NCBI GenBank assembly: GCA_004134995.1
Contig: REGP01000001.1
Coordinates: forward strand, 1 to 64,000
Reading direction: 5' to 3'
Source: Oxalobacteraceae bacterium CAVE-383
Lineage (GTDB): Bacteria > Pseudomonadota > Gammaproteobacteria > Burkholderiales > Burkholderiaceae_D
DNA: 64,000 nt
The stretch's first letter is position 1. Every line of letters begins with the position of its first letter. Positions 47,115 to 56,578 of the stretch are shown in pieces. Both the position numbers and the translations under genes were made by a program. The notes beneath the pieces were generated by a model. That model made no database searches. It worked only from the letters and a program-made list of their open reading frames with translations, and was not told where the DNA came from.

Positions 47115-47882
47115 ATGAGCAGCACAGGAAGATTGCAGGGCAAGGTCGCCATCGTCACCGGCGCGGCGCAGGGCATCGGCGCGGAATATGCACGTGCGCT
47201 GGCGGCCGAGGGCGCCGCGGTGGTCGTGGCCGACGTGCTCGACGCCAATCCGGTGGCGCAGGAAATTGCAGCGGGCGGCAGCAAGGCGCTGGCGATGATT
47301 TGCGATGTCACCGACCCGCAATCGGTGCAGGCGATGGCGGCGGCGACGCTGGCGGCGTTCGGCAAGATCGATATCCTGGTCAATAACGCCGCGTTGTTCG
47401 GCAAGGTCACGCGCAAGCCGTTCGAGGATATCGAATCGGCCGAATGGGACCGCATGATGGCGGTCAACGTGCGCGGCGCGTTCGAATGCGTCAAGGCGGT
47501 GGCGCCGGCGATGCGCAAGCAGCAGTACGGCAAGATTGTCAACATCGCGTCCGGGACGGTATTCAAGGGCGCGCCGATGCTGCTGCATTACGTGACGTCG
47601 AAGGGGGCGATCGTGGCGATGTCGCGCAGCCTGGCGCGCGAACTCGGCGGCGACGGCATCCGCGTCAATACGCTGGCGCCGGGCCTGGTCATGAGCGAAA
47701 ACGTACTGAACAATCCGGACTGGAAGGGCGCCGCGGGACAGAATACGGTCAATTCGCGCGCCATCAAGCGCGAATCCACGCCCGCCGATATGTGCGGCAC
47801 GCTGGTCTATCTTTGCGCGCCGGACAGCGACTTCGTCACCGGCCAGGTATTGGTGGTCGACGGTGGCGCCGTCATGCACTAG
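47115..47882 (+). CDS. Short-chain dehydrogenase/reductase
   Basis: 255-residue classical SDR: cofactor motif VTGAAQGIGAEYARALA (about 15-31), an acidic VVADV after strand 2 suggesting NAD preference, NNAALFG, catalytic Ser in NIASGT, Tyr/Lys in HYVTSKGA, and PGLVMSENV. AAGGAG at 47102-47107 sets the start. Likely oxidises a hydroxyl or diol intermediate of the aromatic pathway; substrate unknown. Confidence 0.9.
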   Translation: MSSTGRLQGKVAIVTGAAQGIGAEYARALAAEGAAVVVADVLDANPVAQEIAAGGSKALAMICDVTDPQSVQAMAAATLAAFGKIDILVNNAALFGKVTRKPFEDIESAEWDRMMAVNVRGAFECVKAVAPAMRKQQYGKIVNIASGTVFKGAPMLLHYVTSKGAIVAMSRSLARELGGDGIRVNTLAPGLVMSENVLNNPDWKGAAGQNTVNSRAIKRESTPADMCGTLVYLCAPDSDFVTGQVLVVDGGAVMH

Positions 47883-47931
47883 AATTTCGCTGACGGCAGC
47901 AAAACGACTTCTCACATAAAGAGCTTGAAGA

Positions 47932-48222
47932 ATGAACAGCGACGTAAATCCCGACCAGGCGTTCGAGGTCAAGATCGCCAGCACCGGCGCGGTATATACG
48001 GTGCCGGCCGACGGCAATGTGCTCGAGGTATTGATACAGAACGGCATCGATGTGCCGTTTTCCTGCCAGCAGGGCGTATGCGGAACCTGCCTCACGCGCG
48101 TACTGGAAGGCATTCCCGATCATCGCGACATGTACCTCACCGATGAAGAACGCGAAAAGAACGACGAATTCACGCCGTGCTGTTCGCGTTCCAAAAGCAA
48201 GCTGCTGGTGCTCGATCTGTAG
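47932..48222 (+). CDS. Stand-alone [2Fe-2S] ferredoxin of the oxygenase-reductase type
   Basis: 96 residues with the plant-type motif CQQGVCGTC plus a later cysteine in TPCCSRSKS, and the tail GIPDHRDMYLTDEERE...LLVLDL that normally forms the C-terminal domain of VanB or phthalate dioxygenase reductases. The FMN and NADH domains are absent. It follows the SDR gene and probably feeds electrons to the VanA-like oxygenase with a reductase from elsewhere (inference). Confidence 0.87.
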   Translation: MNSDVNPDQAFEVKIASTGAVYTVPADGNVLEVLIQNGIDVPFSCQQGVCGTCLTRVLEGIPDHRDMYLTDEEREKNDEFTPCCSRSKSKLLVLDL

Positions 48223-48251
48223 CTGCAATCGCAGCCGAGCCGCGGGCAAGG

Positions 48252-49031
48252 TCAGGCGGTGGCTTCTTCCGAAAACTGGCTGATCGAACGTTCGAATACC
48301 GCCAGCACTTCCGATTCCACTTTGTGCATCTCCTCGCTGCCATACACGCGCGGACGCGGCAATTTGATGTCGATGACTGCCGCGATGCGCGTCGGTTTCG
48401 GCGTGTAGACCAGAATCCGGTCGGCCAGATAGCATGCTTCGACAATATCGTGCGTGACGAAGACCACAGTGCGCTTGTCCCGTTCCCAGGCGGAAATCAG
48501 TTCGGAGCGCAGCTTGCGCGCCGTCATTTCGTCCAGCGCGCCGAACGGCTCGTCCATCAGCAGCAGATCCGGATTGCGCACATACGCGCGCGCGATGCCG
48601 ACACGGTTTTGCATGCCGCCTGAAATCTGATGCATGTAAAACTTTTCATAGCCGGAAAGATTGACCAGGTCGAGCACGTCGGCGATGCGTTTTTTCTCGT
48701 CCGGCGGCGCATGGCCGGTCTCGGCGCGCAGCGCGAATTGCAGATTTTCTTCCACCGTGCGCCAGGGCATCAGGCGCGGCTGCTGGAAGATGTAGCCGTA
48801 GTGCGGCTTCTTGTCGGCCACCGGCACGCCGTCCACCTTGACGTCGCCATGCGTGGCTTCCAGCAGTCCCGCGATGCAATTCAGGGTGACCGATTTGCCG
48901 GACCCGGAAGGACCGAGCAGACAGACGAACTCGCCTTCGCCGACGCTGAAACTGATATCGTCGACCACCTTCAGCGGGCCGGTGGCGGTGTCGAAGGTTT
49001 TGACCAGGTTCTTGATTTCGATATTGCTCAT
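48252..49031 (-). CDS. NitT/TauT-type ABC importer, ATP-binding protein
   Basis: 259-residue ATPase: Walker A GPSGSGKSV, Q-loop FQQPRLMPWRT, signature ISGGMQNRVGIARA, Walker B LLLMDEPFGALD and switch histidine VTHDI. It matches the SsuB/TauB/nitrate class. Ten bases from the permease gene. Such importers carry phthalate (Oph) or sulfonates in burkholderia relatives; here the surrounding oxygenase genes point to an aromatic acid. Confidence 0.92.
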   Translation of the reverse strand: MSNIEIKNLVKTFDTATGPLKVVDDISFSVGEGEFVCLLGPSGSGKSVTLNCIAGLLEATHGDVKVDGVPVADKKPHYGYIFQQPRLMPWRTVEENLQFALRAETGHAPPDEKKRIADVLDLVNLSGYEKFYMHQISGGMQNRVGIARAYVRNPDLLLMDEPFGALDEMTARKLRSELISAWERDKRTVVFVTHDIVEACYLADRILVYTPKPTRIAAVIDIKLPRPRVYGSEEMHKVESEVLAVFERSISQFSEEATA

Positions 49032-49040
49032 TGCATTTCC

Positions 49041-49901
49041 TTAAGCCCGCTTCCAGCGCGTGGCCAGCAGTTCCAGCGGAACGATAAACAGGCGGTCGGA
49101 CACCATCATCAGCAACACCAGCCAGACGGTCCAGCCGAATACTTCGCCGGGACGGCTGAATTCCCATGCCGCATACAGGTTGTAGCCGACGCCGCCGCCG
49201 CTGGCGCCGCCCGCGAATAATTCAGCCAGCACGCAGATCTTCCAGCACATGCCCAGCATCGAGCGGCCGGCACTGACCAGATAGGGCGTCAGGCTCGGCA
49301 TGATGATGTGGCGCAGCACCATGGCGCGGTTGGCGCGCACCGACTGCGCCATGCCCAGCAATTGCGGATCGACACTCTTCAGTCCGGCCGCGACATTGAA
49401 CGAAACCAGCGGAAAGGCCGCCACGACGATGGTGAATACCACCGAGGTCTTGGTCAGGCCGAACCAGATCAGGGACATCAGCGCCCATACGACGTAAGGA
49501 ATGGTCTGGACGAAATTGAGCAGGGGCGTGGCGAAATTTTCGAAGCGCGCCAGCCAGAATCCGATGACGGTTCCCGACAGCATCGCAATGGCCGCCGCCA
49601 GCAGCACCGCCTGGATCGTCGACCAGGTCGCGCTCCAGAGTATGCCGTCTTGGCCCAGCGAAACGATGGTTTTGAAAATCATCCCCAGCGACGGAAACAC
49701 ATAGGCGGGCTGGGTCGAAGAGATCACTTGCCACAACACCACCAGCACCACGAACGGCAGCAGCTTGCTGGCCCAGCGCCGGCAGCGCTTGCTCCATGCC
49801 GCCGCCGTCTCATTTGCTGTCTTTGCCGCCGGCGGCTTGGCGGCCGCCGGGACTTGGGTAGGGACGGGGCGGACGAGGGATTTCATAGTTGTCGACTCCA
49901 T
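49041..49901 (-). CDS. NitT/TauT-type ABC importer, permease
   Basis: 286 residues, six predicted membrane helices after a proline/alanine-rich cytoplasmic start. The EAA-like cytoplasmic loop is about GMAQSVRANRAMVLRHIIMP. An ATG five codons downstream (49886) is an alternative start. It sits between the ATPase and binding-protein genes. Confidence 0.9.
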   Translation of the reverse strand: MESTTMKSLVRPVPTQVPAAAKPPAAKTANETAAAWSKRCRRWASKLLPFVVLVVLWQVISSTQPAYVFPSLGMIFKTIVSLGQDGILWSATWSTIQAVLLAAAIAMLSGTVIGFWLARFENFATPLLNFVQTIPYVVWALMSLIWFGLTKTSVVFTIVVAAFPLVSFNVAAGLKSVDPQLLGMAQSVRANRAMVLRHIIMPSLTPYLVSAGRSMLGMCWKICVLAELFAGGASGGGVGYNLYAAWEFSRPGEVFGWTVWLVLLMMVSDRLFIVPLELLATRWKRA

Positions 49902-49914
49902 GCAATGCCCGGAT

Positions 49915-50916
49915 TTATGGTTTGATCCAGAATTCGGATGCCTTGACCGGATCCTTCAACTGTTTCGCCGCAAGCAGCCGATCGTACATGTTTTGCACGG
50001 ACTTGATGAATTCCGGCGTGTTCTGCGACTTGATGATGTTCGGCATGTACTTCACCACCAATTCCTTGGTGTCGGCCTCGCTCATCTTCATTTCCGGCAT
50101 GTACTTCACCATTGCCCTGGCGGCTTCGTCGGTATGTTGCGGCAGCGCGGCCAGCGAGGTTTCCAGCACGTTCATGAACTTCTGCACCGCCGCGCGGTTT
50201 TTCTCGACATATTCCTTGCGCGCGGCCACCACCAGCGCCAGGAACGGTTCGCCGTATTTCTTTTCATAGACGTCGCCGGGGCGGAACAATATTTTGACCC
50301 GGCCGGTTTTCATGGCCTGGGTCAGGAATGGTTCATAGGTGGTGGCGCCTTCGATCTCGCCGCTTTCCAGCGCGGTGACCAGCGTTGCCGGCGGCAGTGT
50401 GGAAACCCGCACGTCCTTCTGGAAATCGACGCCTTCGGTCTTGAACGCCAGATAGGTCGTGCCGTAGTTGGTGCCGGACAACGAGACCACGCCGAATTTC
50501 TTGTCCTTGAAATCGGATGGGCGGGTCAGCTTGGAGTCCTGGCGGGCGATCACGGCCCAGATATCGGCCGGCGTGCCGGCGCGCAGCACGACGATCGGCA
50601 CGCCGCCGCTATATAGCTGCGCCGCATTGATCGCGCCCATATCGATGTCCATATCCAGGCCGCCGGCCTTGATGGTGTCGTACTTCTGGTTCGACTGGAC
50701 AAAAGGTTTCGCTTCCACGTCGAGGCCGGCCTTGGCGAAGGAGCCGTTGTCCAGCGCCATCAGGAAAGCCGCGGTGACGCCGTCGACCGAAATGGTCACG
50801 CCCACCCGCACCTTCTGGTTCTGCGCCTGGCTCGGCGCAATGATGCTCATGCTCAATGCGAGTGCGGACGCCAGCACGGCGGCGCACTTCAAGATCGGAC
50901 GCGACTTCGCTTTCAT
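49915..50916 (-). CDS. NitT/TauT-type periplasmic substrate-binding protein
   Basis: 333 residues with a signal peptide cleaved after about residue 31 (APSQA-QNQ), then an SsuA/THI5/NMT1-like bilobed fold (GVTISVDGVTAAFLMALDNG and LPPATLVTALESGEIEGATT). It provides specificity for the adjacent importer. The ligand is not predictable, but linkage to two Rieske oxygenases suggests an aromatic carboxylate. Confidence 0.9.
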   Translation of the reverse strand: MKAKSRPILKCAAVLASALALSMSIIAPSQAQNQKVRVGVTISVDGVTAAFLMALDNGSFAKAGLDVEAKPFVQSNQKYDTIKAGGLDMDIDMGAINAAQLYSGGVPIVVLRAGTPADIWAVIARQDSKLTRPSDFKDKKFGVVSLSGTNYGTTYLAFKTEGVDFQKDVRVSTLPPATLVTALESGEIEGATTYEPFLTQAMKTGRVKILFRPGDVYEKKYGEPFLALVVAARKEYVEKNRAAVQKFMNVLETSLAALPQHTDEAARAMVKYMPEMKMSEADTKELVVKYMPNIIKSQNTPEFIKSVQNMYDRLLAAKQLKDPVKASEFWIKP

Positions 50917-50983
50917 TTTTTGTCTCCAGAGTATTTTTAATGATGCTTCTCGATCCGCTGCGAAATCAGGGTCGGCGCCCTGT

Positions 50984-52027
50984 TCATTTCACGCCGGCTG
51001 CTTCCATCTGCTCCATCTGCTGCTCTTGCTCCACAATTTGCCTGACCAGCTTGCGGGCCTGGATCGGCCCCGCGTCGGTGCGCAATGCGACCGGGAAGGG
51101 CGCGTCGGTTTCGGCGCCCAGATTGTGCTGTTGCGCTTCCAGCAGCACCTTGTCCTGGTCGAAAGTGCGATAAATCTGTTCCTGTATATAAGCGGTCAGG
51201 GCGGCATCCTCATGCAGGAAAGCGCGCGCCACGCCCCAGAAGTAATGCGAACTGGTTTCCGTTTCCGGTGTGATCATATTCAGGATGCGGCGTTCCAATG
51301 CCTGGCCGCGATTGCCGTCCGCCGGATACGAACCGTTCTCGATCACATTGAATGAAGGCGGCTGGAATATGGTCGTGTGCCAGCGGTTGATATTGGTCTT
51401 GAAGCCGGTGGTCTTGACGTAAAACGGCGGCGGTTCGCAGTTGTTGATTTCACGGCTGACATAGACCTTGCCATCCTTCACGCTGGCGCTGACCGGCGCT
51501 TCGGCCACGGCGTCGTTGCCGATCGTGTCTTCGTGCACGTAGGACTCATGCGACAGGTCCAGCAGATTGTCGTTGAGCAATTGATAGTTGGCGGCGATGT
51601 GATGATAGCCGGTGCAGGCGGTCCATTCGGGGCTGTCGAACCAATGGAAGTCCGGCACCGCGGCCGGATCGGCCAGCGCGGGGTCGCCCATCCAGACCCA
51701 GATCAGCTTGTCGCGCTCGATGGCCGGGAAGGTGTCGGCGCGGGCCTTGCCCGGAATCAGGTCCTGGCACGGAATGCGCGAACAGGAGCCGTCGGCGGCG
51801 ATCTGCATGCCATGATAGGTGCAGCGGATGGTGTCGCCGATCAGGGTGCCGAGCGAAAGCGGCACCGCGCGATGCGGGCAGCGGTCTGCCAGGATGGCGA
51901 CTTTTCCTTCTTCGGTGCGGAATATGACGAGCTGCCGCCCGAGGATGGTGCGGGCCAGCAGATCCCGTCCTACATCGGCGGCGAACGCGGCGACATACCA
52001 GAAGTTTTTAGGGGCGCTCATGCTCAT
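50984..52027 (-). CDS. VanA-like Rieske oxygenase (aromatic O-demethylase class)
   Basis: 347-residue terminal oxygenase. The Rieske centre is CPHRAVPL...CTYHG (about residues 50-73) and mononuclear iron ligands lie in NLLDLSHESYVHEDT (two histidines) with a later acidic residue. Length and layout match vanillate O-demethylase and related monooxygenases. AGGAGA seven bases before ATG 52027 decides the start. No paired reductase is beside it. Its promoter carries the 40-base element also found before iclR. Confidence 0.9.
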   Translation of the reverse strand: MSMSAPKNFWYVAAFAADVGRDLLARTILGRQLVIFRTEEGKVAILADRCPHRAVPLSLGTLIGDTIRCTYHGMQIAADGSCSRIPCQDLIPGKARADTFPAIERDKLIWVWMGDPALADPAAVPDFHWFDSPEWTACTGYHHIAANYQLLNDNLLDLSHESYVHEDTIGNDAVAEAPVSASVKDGKVYVSREINNCEPPPFYVKTTGFKTNINRWHTTIFQPPSFNVIENGSYPADGNRGQALERRILNMITPETETSSHYFWGVARAFLHEDAALTAYIQEQIYRTFDQDKVLLEAQQHNLGAETDAPFPVALRTDAGPIQARKLVRQIVEQEQQMEQMEAAGVK

Positions 52028-52050
52028 GTGCGATTCTCCTTCATGTCTCA

Positions 52051-52090
52051 TTAGTTTTAATAATATTCAACTAATTTAGCAGTTTTGAAA
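52051..52090. promoter_or_regulatory. 40-bp conserved promoter element, copy 2
   Basis: Starts TTAGTTTTAATAATATTCAA, 24 bases upstream of the VanA-like start. Five differences from 46051-46090. It contains the dyad TTAGTT-N12-AACTAA (52051-52074). No good -35 box accompanies it, which would fit an activator-dependent promoter. Confidence 0.6.
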
Positions 52091-52167
52091 ACAAAGTCAA
52101 ACCTTTAAATCGCCGATCACCCTTGAAAACGGCGAATTTCCGCACGGAATTGATCTGGAAAATCTTC

Positions 52168-52212
52168 TGGACAGCCTGTATTTCGTACTCTACAATAATT
52201 TTAGATATCTAA
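52168..52212 (+). promoter_or_regulatory. Promoter and operator of the phthalate-dioxygenase-like operon
   Basis: TGGACA (52168-52173), 17-base spacer, TACAAT (52191-52196), each five of six consensus bases. The perfect palindrome TTAGATATCTAA (52201-52212) covers the predicted start site, the position of a repressor operator. Candidate binders are the nearby MarR or IclR proteins. Confidence 0.6.
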
Positions 52213-52269
52213 GTAAAAAATTATAAGACCGATAAAGTCAATGAAGTTGAGCTGGTAAAGGAGACAAGC

Positions 52270-53601
52270 ATGTTGACCCAGGAAGAAAACGATTTGCTGT
52301 GCCGTGTCGAAGGCGATGCGCCGATGGGGCAACTGATGCGCCGCCACTGGACGCCGGTCTGCCTGATCGAGGAAGTCGCCGAACCGGATGGCGCGCCCGT
52401 CAAGGCGCGCCTGTTCGGCGAGGATCTGGTGGTGTTCCGCGACAGCGACGGCCGGGTCGGCGTGCTCGAAGAGCAATGCCCGCACCGCCGCGCTTCGCTG
52501 CTGCTGGGCCGCAATGAAAATAATGGCCTGCGCTGCCTGTATCACGGCTGGAAGATGGATGTCGCCGGCCATGTGGTGGAGATGGTGTCGGAACCGGCCG
52601 CCAGCAGCCTGGCCGAGAAGATCAGGCACGTCGCCTATCCGGTAAAGGAATGGGGCGGCGTGGTCTGGGCCTATATGGGACCACAGGATGCAGTGCCGGA
52701 GTTCGTACCGCCGGCTTGGGCGCCGACCGCCGACACCGCGGTCAGCATCGCCAAGGTGCTGATTCCCTGCAACTGGGCGCAGGTGCTCGAAGGCGCGATC
52801 GATTCGGCGCACAGCTCCAGCCTGCATTCGTCGGATATGGTGCCGGCGCGCGTGGGCAGCGCCGAGGCCAACGACAAAAACTGGCTGCGGCCATCGACGG
52901 ACAAGGCGCCGCGCCTGCAAGTGCAGCGCACCCCCTACGGCTTCCGCTATGCCGCGATCCGGCGTCCGATCACCAACGCCGCCGCCACTGAATACATACG
53001 CGCGACGGTGTTCGTGGCGCCGGCCACGGTGCTGATCCCGCCGAATAATCTGTACAACGTCGCCAACATCAACGTCCCCATGGACGATACCAATACGGCC
53101 TTCTATTTCATTGGATGGGGCCATCCGGCGCAAACGCCCGAAACCGAGACCTGGCGCAAATTCCTGGGCCAGCGCGTCGGCATCGACCTGGATGCGCAAT
53201 ACCGGCCGCTGCGCACTCGCGAGAATAACTTCTGGCAGGACCGGGAGGCGATGAAGGCCGGCAATTTCACGGGTATCGTCGGCTTTCCGAACCAGGATCT
53301 GGCGATGTGGGTCACCATGGGCGGCATCGCCAACCGCACGCATGAACGGCTCGGCGCCAGCGATCTGGCGGTGGTGGAATTCCGCCGCCAGATGCTGGAT
53401 GCCCTGCAGGCCTTCGGCAAAGGCGAAACGCCGATCGGCACCGGCGAGTCGCGCATACCGGCGGATGTCTGTTCGTTCCAGGCCATCGTGCCGAAGGAAG
53501 TCGACTGGCGCAATTACCCGGCCCGCTACATCTGGGAAAACAGTCCCGCCGATCGCAACGCGCCGCCGCTGGAACCGTCCTATTCCACGGCGGCGCGGTG
53601 A
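52270..53601 (+). CDS. Phthalate 4,5-dioxygenase-like Rieske oxygenase subunit
   Basis: 443-residue oxygenase of the phthalate-dioxygenase (PDO) class. MLTQEENDLLCRVEGDAPMG is the typical start; the Rieske centre CPHRRASLLLGRNE...CLYHG is at about 70-92; iron ligands are in NWAQVLEGAIDSAHSSSLHS. It would hydroxylate an aromatic acid to a cis-dihydrodiol or hydroxylate it directly. It heads a three-gene coupled operon with reductase and dehydrogenase. Substrate is inferred from homology only. Confidence 0.9.
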   Translation: MLTQEENDLLCRVEGDAPMGQLMRRHWTPVCLIEEVAEPDGAPVKARLFGEDLVVFRDSDGRVGVLEEQCPHRRASLLLGRNENNGLRCLYHGWKMDVAGHVVEMVSEPAASSLAEKIRHVAYPVKEWGGVVWAYMGPQDAVPEFVPPAWAPTADTAVSIAKVLIPCNWAQVLEGAIDSAHSSSLHSSDMVPARVGSAEANDKNWLRPSTDKAPRLQVQRTPYGFRYAAIRRPITNAAATEYIRATVFVAPATVLIPPNNLYNVANINVPMDDTNTAFYFIGWGHPAQTPETETWRKFLGQRVGIDLDAQYRPLRTRENNFWQDREAMKAGNFTGIVGFPNQDLAMWVTMGGIANRTHERLGASDLAVVEFRRQMLDALQAFGKGETPIGTGESRIPADVCSFQAIVPKEVDWRNYPARYIWENSPADRNAPPLEPSYSTAAR

Positions 53602-54629
53602 ACGCGGGCGCGGAAGCGGTGATGCAGATGAACGAAATGGCCGGAACGAGCGGTAACGCGGCGGCGCCGGATACATCGCTCGATTCGATGATGACGCTTG
53701 AGATTGTCGGCGCGCGCGACCTTGCGCAAGGCGTTCGCGGATTCGAGCTGGCGCGCCCCGATCGCGGCGAACTGCCCGCATTCACGGCGGGTTCGCATAT
53801 CAAGGTGCGCACGCCCGGCGGCGGCATCCGCAAATATTCCTTGTGCAATTCGCCCGACGATCGCAATTTTTACCAGATCGCGGTCAAGCGCGACGCCAAG
53901 GGGCAGGGCGGTTCGATCAGCATGTGCGAAGATGCGCATGCCGGCGATGCTATCCTGGTCTCCGCGCCGGAAAACGCGTTCCCGCTGGCGCAAAAGGCAG
54001 GGGGTTATATCTTCATCGCGGGCGGCATCGGCATTACGCCCATTCTGTCGATGATCCGTTCGCTGGGCGAACTGCCGCCGGCCCCATGGAAGCTGTTTTA
54101 TCTGACGCAGTCGCCCGCGGCCACGCCGTTCATCGAGGAATTGAAGCAATTGGGCGCCTATGGCGCGGTGCGCCTGCATCATGACGAGGGCGACCCGGCG
54201 CGCACTTTCGATCTGTGGCCGGTACTGGAGAAGCCGACGAATGCGCATATTTATTGCTGCGGTCCGCGCGGCCTGATGGATGCGGTGCGCGACATGAGCG
54301 GCCACTGGTCCAACGACCAGGTGCATTTCGAGAGCTTCAGCGACGGCAGCATTGCGCGTCCGGACGACAAGCCATTCGCGGTGACGCTGGCGAAATCGCA
54401 TCAAACGGTGCAGGTGCCGGTCGGCAAATCGATCCTGGGCGCATTGCGCGAATGCGGGCATGTACTGTCTTCGTCCTGTGAAAGCGGCACCTGCGGCACC
54501 TGCCGCACCGGCTTGTTGGCGGGCGAGGCCGATCATCGCGATATGGTGTTGATGCCGGAAGAAATGGCGAGCCAGATCATGATCTGCGTTTCGCGCGCGA
54601 AATCCGCCGAACTGGTGCTGGATCTGTGA
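53598..54629 (+). CDS. Phthalate dioxygenase-like reductase (FMN, NADH, [2Fe-2S])
   Basis: 343 residues. FMN domain with [14 protein letters not shown](P)H domain with [12 protein letters not shown] and YCCGPRG, and a C-terminal ferredoxin with CESGTCGTC plus C in MICVSRAKS. The GTG start overlaps the oxygenase stop (GTGA); internal ATGs at 53625 and 53637 are less likely. It supplies electrons to the preceding oxygenase and ends in TGATG overlap with the next gene. Confidence 0.92.
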   Translation: MNAGAEAVMQMNEMAGTSGNAAAPDTSLDSMMTLEIVGARDLAQGVRGFELARPDRGELPAFTAGSHIKVRTPGGGIRKYSLCNSPDDRNFYQIAVKRDAKGQGGSISMCEDAHAGDAILVSAPENAFPLAQKAGGYIFIAGGIGITPILSMIRSLGELPPAPWKLFYLTQSPAATPFIEELKQLGAYGAVRLHHDEGDPARTFDLWPVLEKPTNAHIYCCGPRGLMDAVRDMSGHWSNDQVHFESFSDGSIARPDDKPFAVTLAKSHQTVQVPVGKSILGALRECGHVLSSSCESGTCGTCRTGLLAGEADHRDMVLMPEEMASQIMICVSRAKSAELVLDL

Positions 54630-55804
54630 TGGCGGCCGGGCGCAGGATCCGTATCGGCGTCGCGGGTTTGGGACGCGCATTCACATTGATGCTGCCGACC
54701 TTTCAAAAGGACAAGCGCATCGAACTGGTGGCGGCCTGCGATCCGCGCGAAGCGGCGCGCGTGCGCTTCATGAGCGATTTCAAGGTCCCGGCCTATGCCG
54801 ATATCGATGCGCTGGCGGCCGATCCCGCGGTGGAGGCCATCTACATCGCCAGTCCGCATCAATTCCACGCGACGCATACGCGGGTGGCCGCGCGGCATGG
54901 CAAGCATGTGCTGGTCGAAAAACCGATGGCGCTGAGCCTGGCCGAGTGCGACGACATGATCGCCAGTTGCGCAAGCGCGGGCGTGCAGTTGATCGTGGGG
55001 CATTGCCACAGTTTCGATACGCCTTATCTGCAAACCAGGCAGATTGTCGAGCGGCGCGAATTCGGCGCCGTGAAGATGATCCAGGCGCTCAATTACACCG
55101 ATTACCTGTATCGCCCGCGCCGTCCGGAAGAGCTGGTTACGGCGCAGGGCGGCGGCGCGATCTATAGCCAGGCATCGCATCAGGTCGACATCGTGCGGCT
55201 GCTGGCCGCCAGCCGCGTAACACGCGTGCGCGCCGTGCTCGGCAACTGGGATTCCGCGCGTCCGACCGAGGGCGCCTATGCGGCCTTGCTGTGGTTCGAG
55301 AACGGCAGCTTTGCCAATATCGCCTACAGCGGCTACGGCCATTTCGATTCAGATGAATGGTGCGACTGGACCGGCGAAATGGGCAACGCAAAACGTCCGG
55401 CCGATTACAGCAAGGCGCGGCAGCGGCTGGCCGAGATTGCCTCGCCGACGGAAGAAGCCAAATTCAAGAACGCGGCGACCTATGGCGGCCCGGGCTATCG
55501 GGCTGCCGCGGATGGCGCCGAATCGCGGAAATTCCAGCATTTTGGCCCGGTGATCGTGTCCTGCGAACATGCGGATATCCGGCCGATGCCGGATGGCTTG
55601 ATGATTTATGGGGATATGGAAAAGGCATTCCGCCCGCTGCCCACGCCGGCCGTGCCGCGCGCGGAAGTCATCGACGCCTTGCATGCCGCGGTGGTCGATG
55701 GCGTGCAACCGTTGCATGACGGTGCGTGGTCGAAAGCGACGCTGGAGATATGCGCGGCGCTGCTGCGCTCCGGCGGCGAACAGCGCGACGTCGTTCTGGA
55801 TTGA
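54629..55804 (+). CDS. Gfo/Idh/MocA-family dehydrogenase (phthalate dihydrodiol dehydrogenase-like)
   Basis: 391 residues with N-terminal Rossmann motif [16 protein letters not shown] (about residues 95-101) and the C-terminal substrate domain with [13 protein letters not shown]. Phthalate cis-4,5-dihydrodiol dehydrogenases belong to this family, and the operon position behind oxygenase and reductase fits that step. The ATG overlaps the reductase stop (TGATG). The next enzyme, 4,5-dihydroxyphthalate decarboxylase, is not in the window. Confidence 0.85.
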   Translation: MAAGRRIRIGVAGLGRAFTLMLPTFQKDKRIELVAACDPREAARVRFMSDFKVPAYADIDALAADPAVEAIYIASPHQFHATHTRVAARHGKHVLVEKPMALSLAECDDMIASCASAGVQLIVGHCHSFDTPYLQTRQIVERREFGAVKMIQALNYTDYLYRPRRPEELVTAQGGGAIYSQASHQVDIVRLLAASRVTRVRAVLGNWDSARPTEGAYAALLWFENGSFANIAYSGYGHFDSDEWCDWTGEMGNAKRPADYSKARQRLAEIASPTEEAKFKNAATYGGPGYRAAADGAESRKFQHFGPVIVSCEHADIRPMPDGLMIYGDMEKAFRPLPTPAVPRAEVIDALHAAVVDGVQPLHDGAWSKATLEICAALLRSGGEQRDVVLD

Positions 55805-55827
55805 ACGCTATCCGGTATTGCGGGGCC

Positions 55828-56427
55828 TTACTGCGCCTTGCTTCTTGACGACGTCTTCTTCCCGGGCCCTTCGGATACCAGCCGGCCCAGTTCCCGCGTC
55901 GACGGCATGCGCCGTTCGCTGGCTTCCGCCGCGGCCTCGTCGGCGGCCAGGTTTTCCAGCATCTTGATCAGTACTTCCCGGATCTTGGCGATATCGGCAT
56001 CGGGAATGTCTTGCACGCTGACCGTGTTGACTTCTTCGGCCAGCGGCACCAGTTTTTTCTTGAGCGATTTTCCGAGGCGCGTCAGGAAAATATAATTGTT
56101 TCGCTTGTTGTCGGCCAACTGCTCGCGCGTAATATAGCCGCGCTTTTCCATCGCGATGATGGCGGTATAAGTCGTCGATTCCATCACGCCGGCTTCCTCG
56201 CTCAGGGCGCGCTGGGTGATGCCGTCCTTTTCCCAGAGAATGCGCAGGAACATCCAGTGGCCGAAGGAAATATTATGGGCGATCAGACGCGCCTGCAGCG
56301 CCCGCACTACGGCTCTCGATGTGTCCTTGATCAAATGCGCCAGGCGATCGTCGAAACCGACTTCGCGCCAGTGGCGCAGAATGATCTGCGTATCGGGATC
56401 GTGTTTTTGTGCTGTTGGCTTGCTCAT
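55828..56427 (-). CDS. MarR-family transcriptional regulator
   Basis: 199 residues. Winged-helix core FGHWMFLRILWEKDGITQRA to EEAGVMESTTYTAIIAMEKR, and the wing ITREQLADNKRNNYIFLT. Basic low-complexity C-terminus (GPGKKTSSRSKAQ). Convergent with the dehydrogenase and divergent from the MFS carrier, so it probably controls one or both, perhaps via the palindrome at 52201-52212. Confidence 0.88.
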   Translation of the reverse strand: MSKPTAQKHDPDTQIILRHWREVGFDDRLAHLIKDTSRAVVRALQARLIAHNISFGHWMFLRILWEKDGITQRALSEEAGVMESTTYTAIIAMEKRGYITREQLADNKRNNYIFLTRLGKSLKKKLVPLAEEVNTVSVQDIPDADIAKIREVLIKMLENLAADEAAAEASERRMPSTRELGRLVSEGPGKKTSSRSKAQ

Positions 56428-56545
56428 GCAATAGCGATCAAGTGGAATTCGGCCGGACGGCAGTGCGGATTATCGGTCCGATCAAGCCGGGATGGGCTAT
56501 TCTACCTTTCCACGTCGCAAAATGCATATTGAAGGAGAAGACCGA

Positions 56546-56578
56546 ATGACAAAAAGAATCAGGATGGAGAGCAAATGA
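56546..56578 (+). CDS. Possible 10-codon leader ORF coupled to the MFS gene
   Basis: AAGGAG eight bases before ATG 56546, encoding MTKRIRMESK, with stop TGA overlapping the MFS start as ATGA. The arrangement would couple MFS translation to the leader. No codon bias suggests attenuation. The MFS gene also has its own GGAGAG, so the ORF may be fortuitous. Confidence 0.35.
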   Translation: MTKRIRMESK

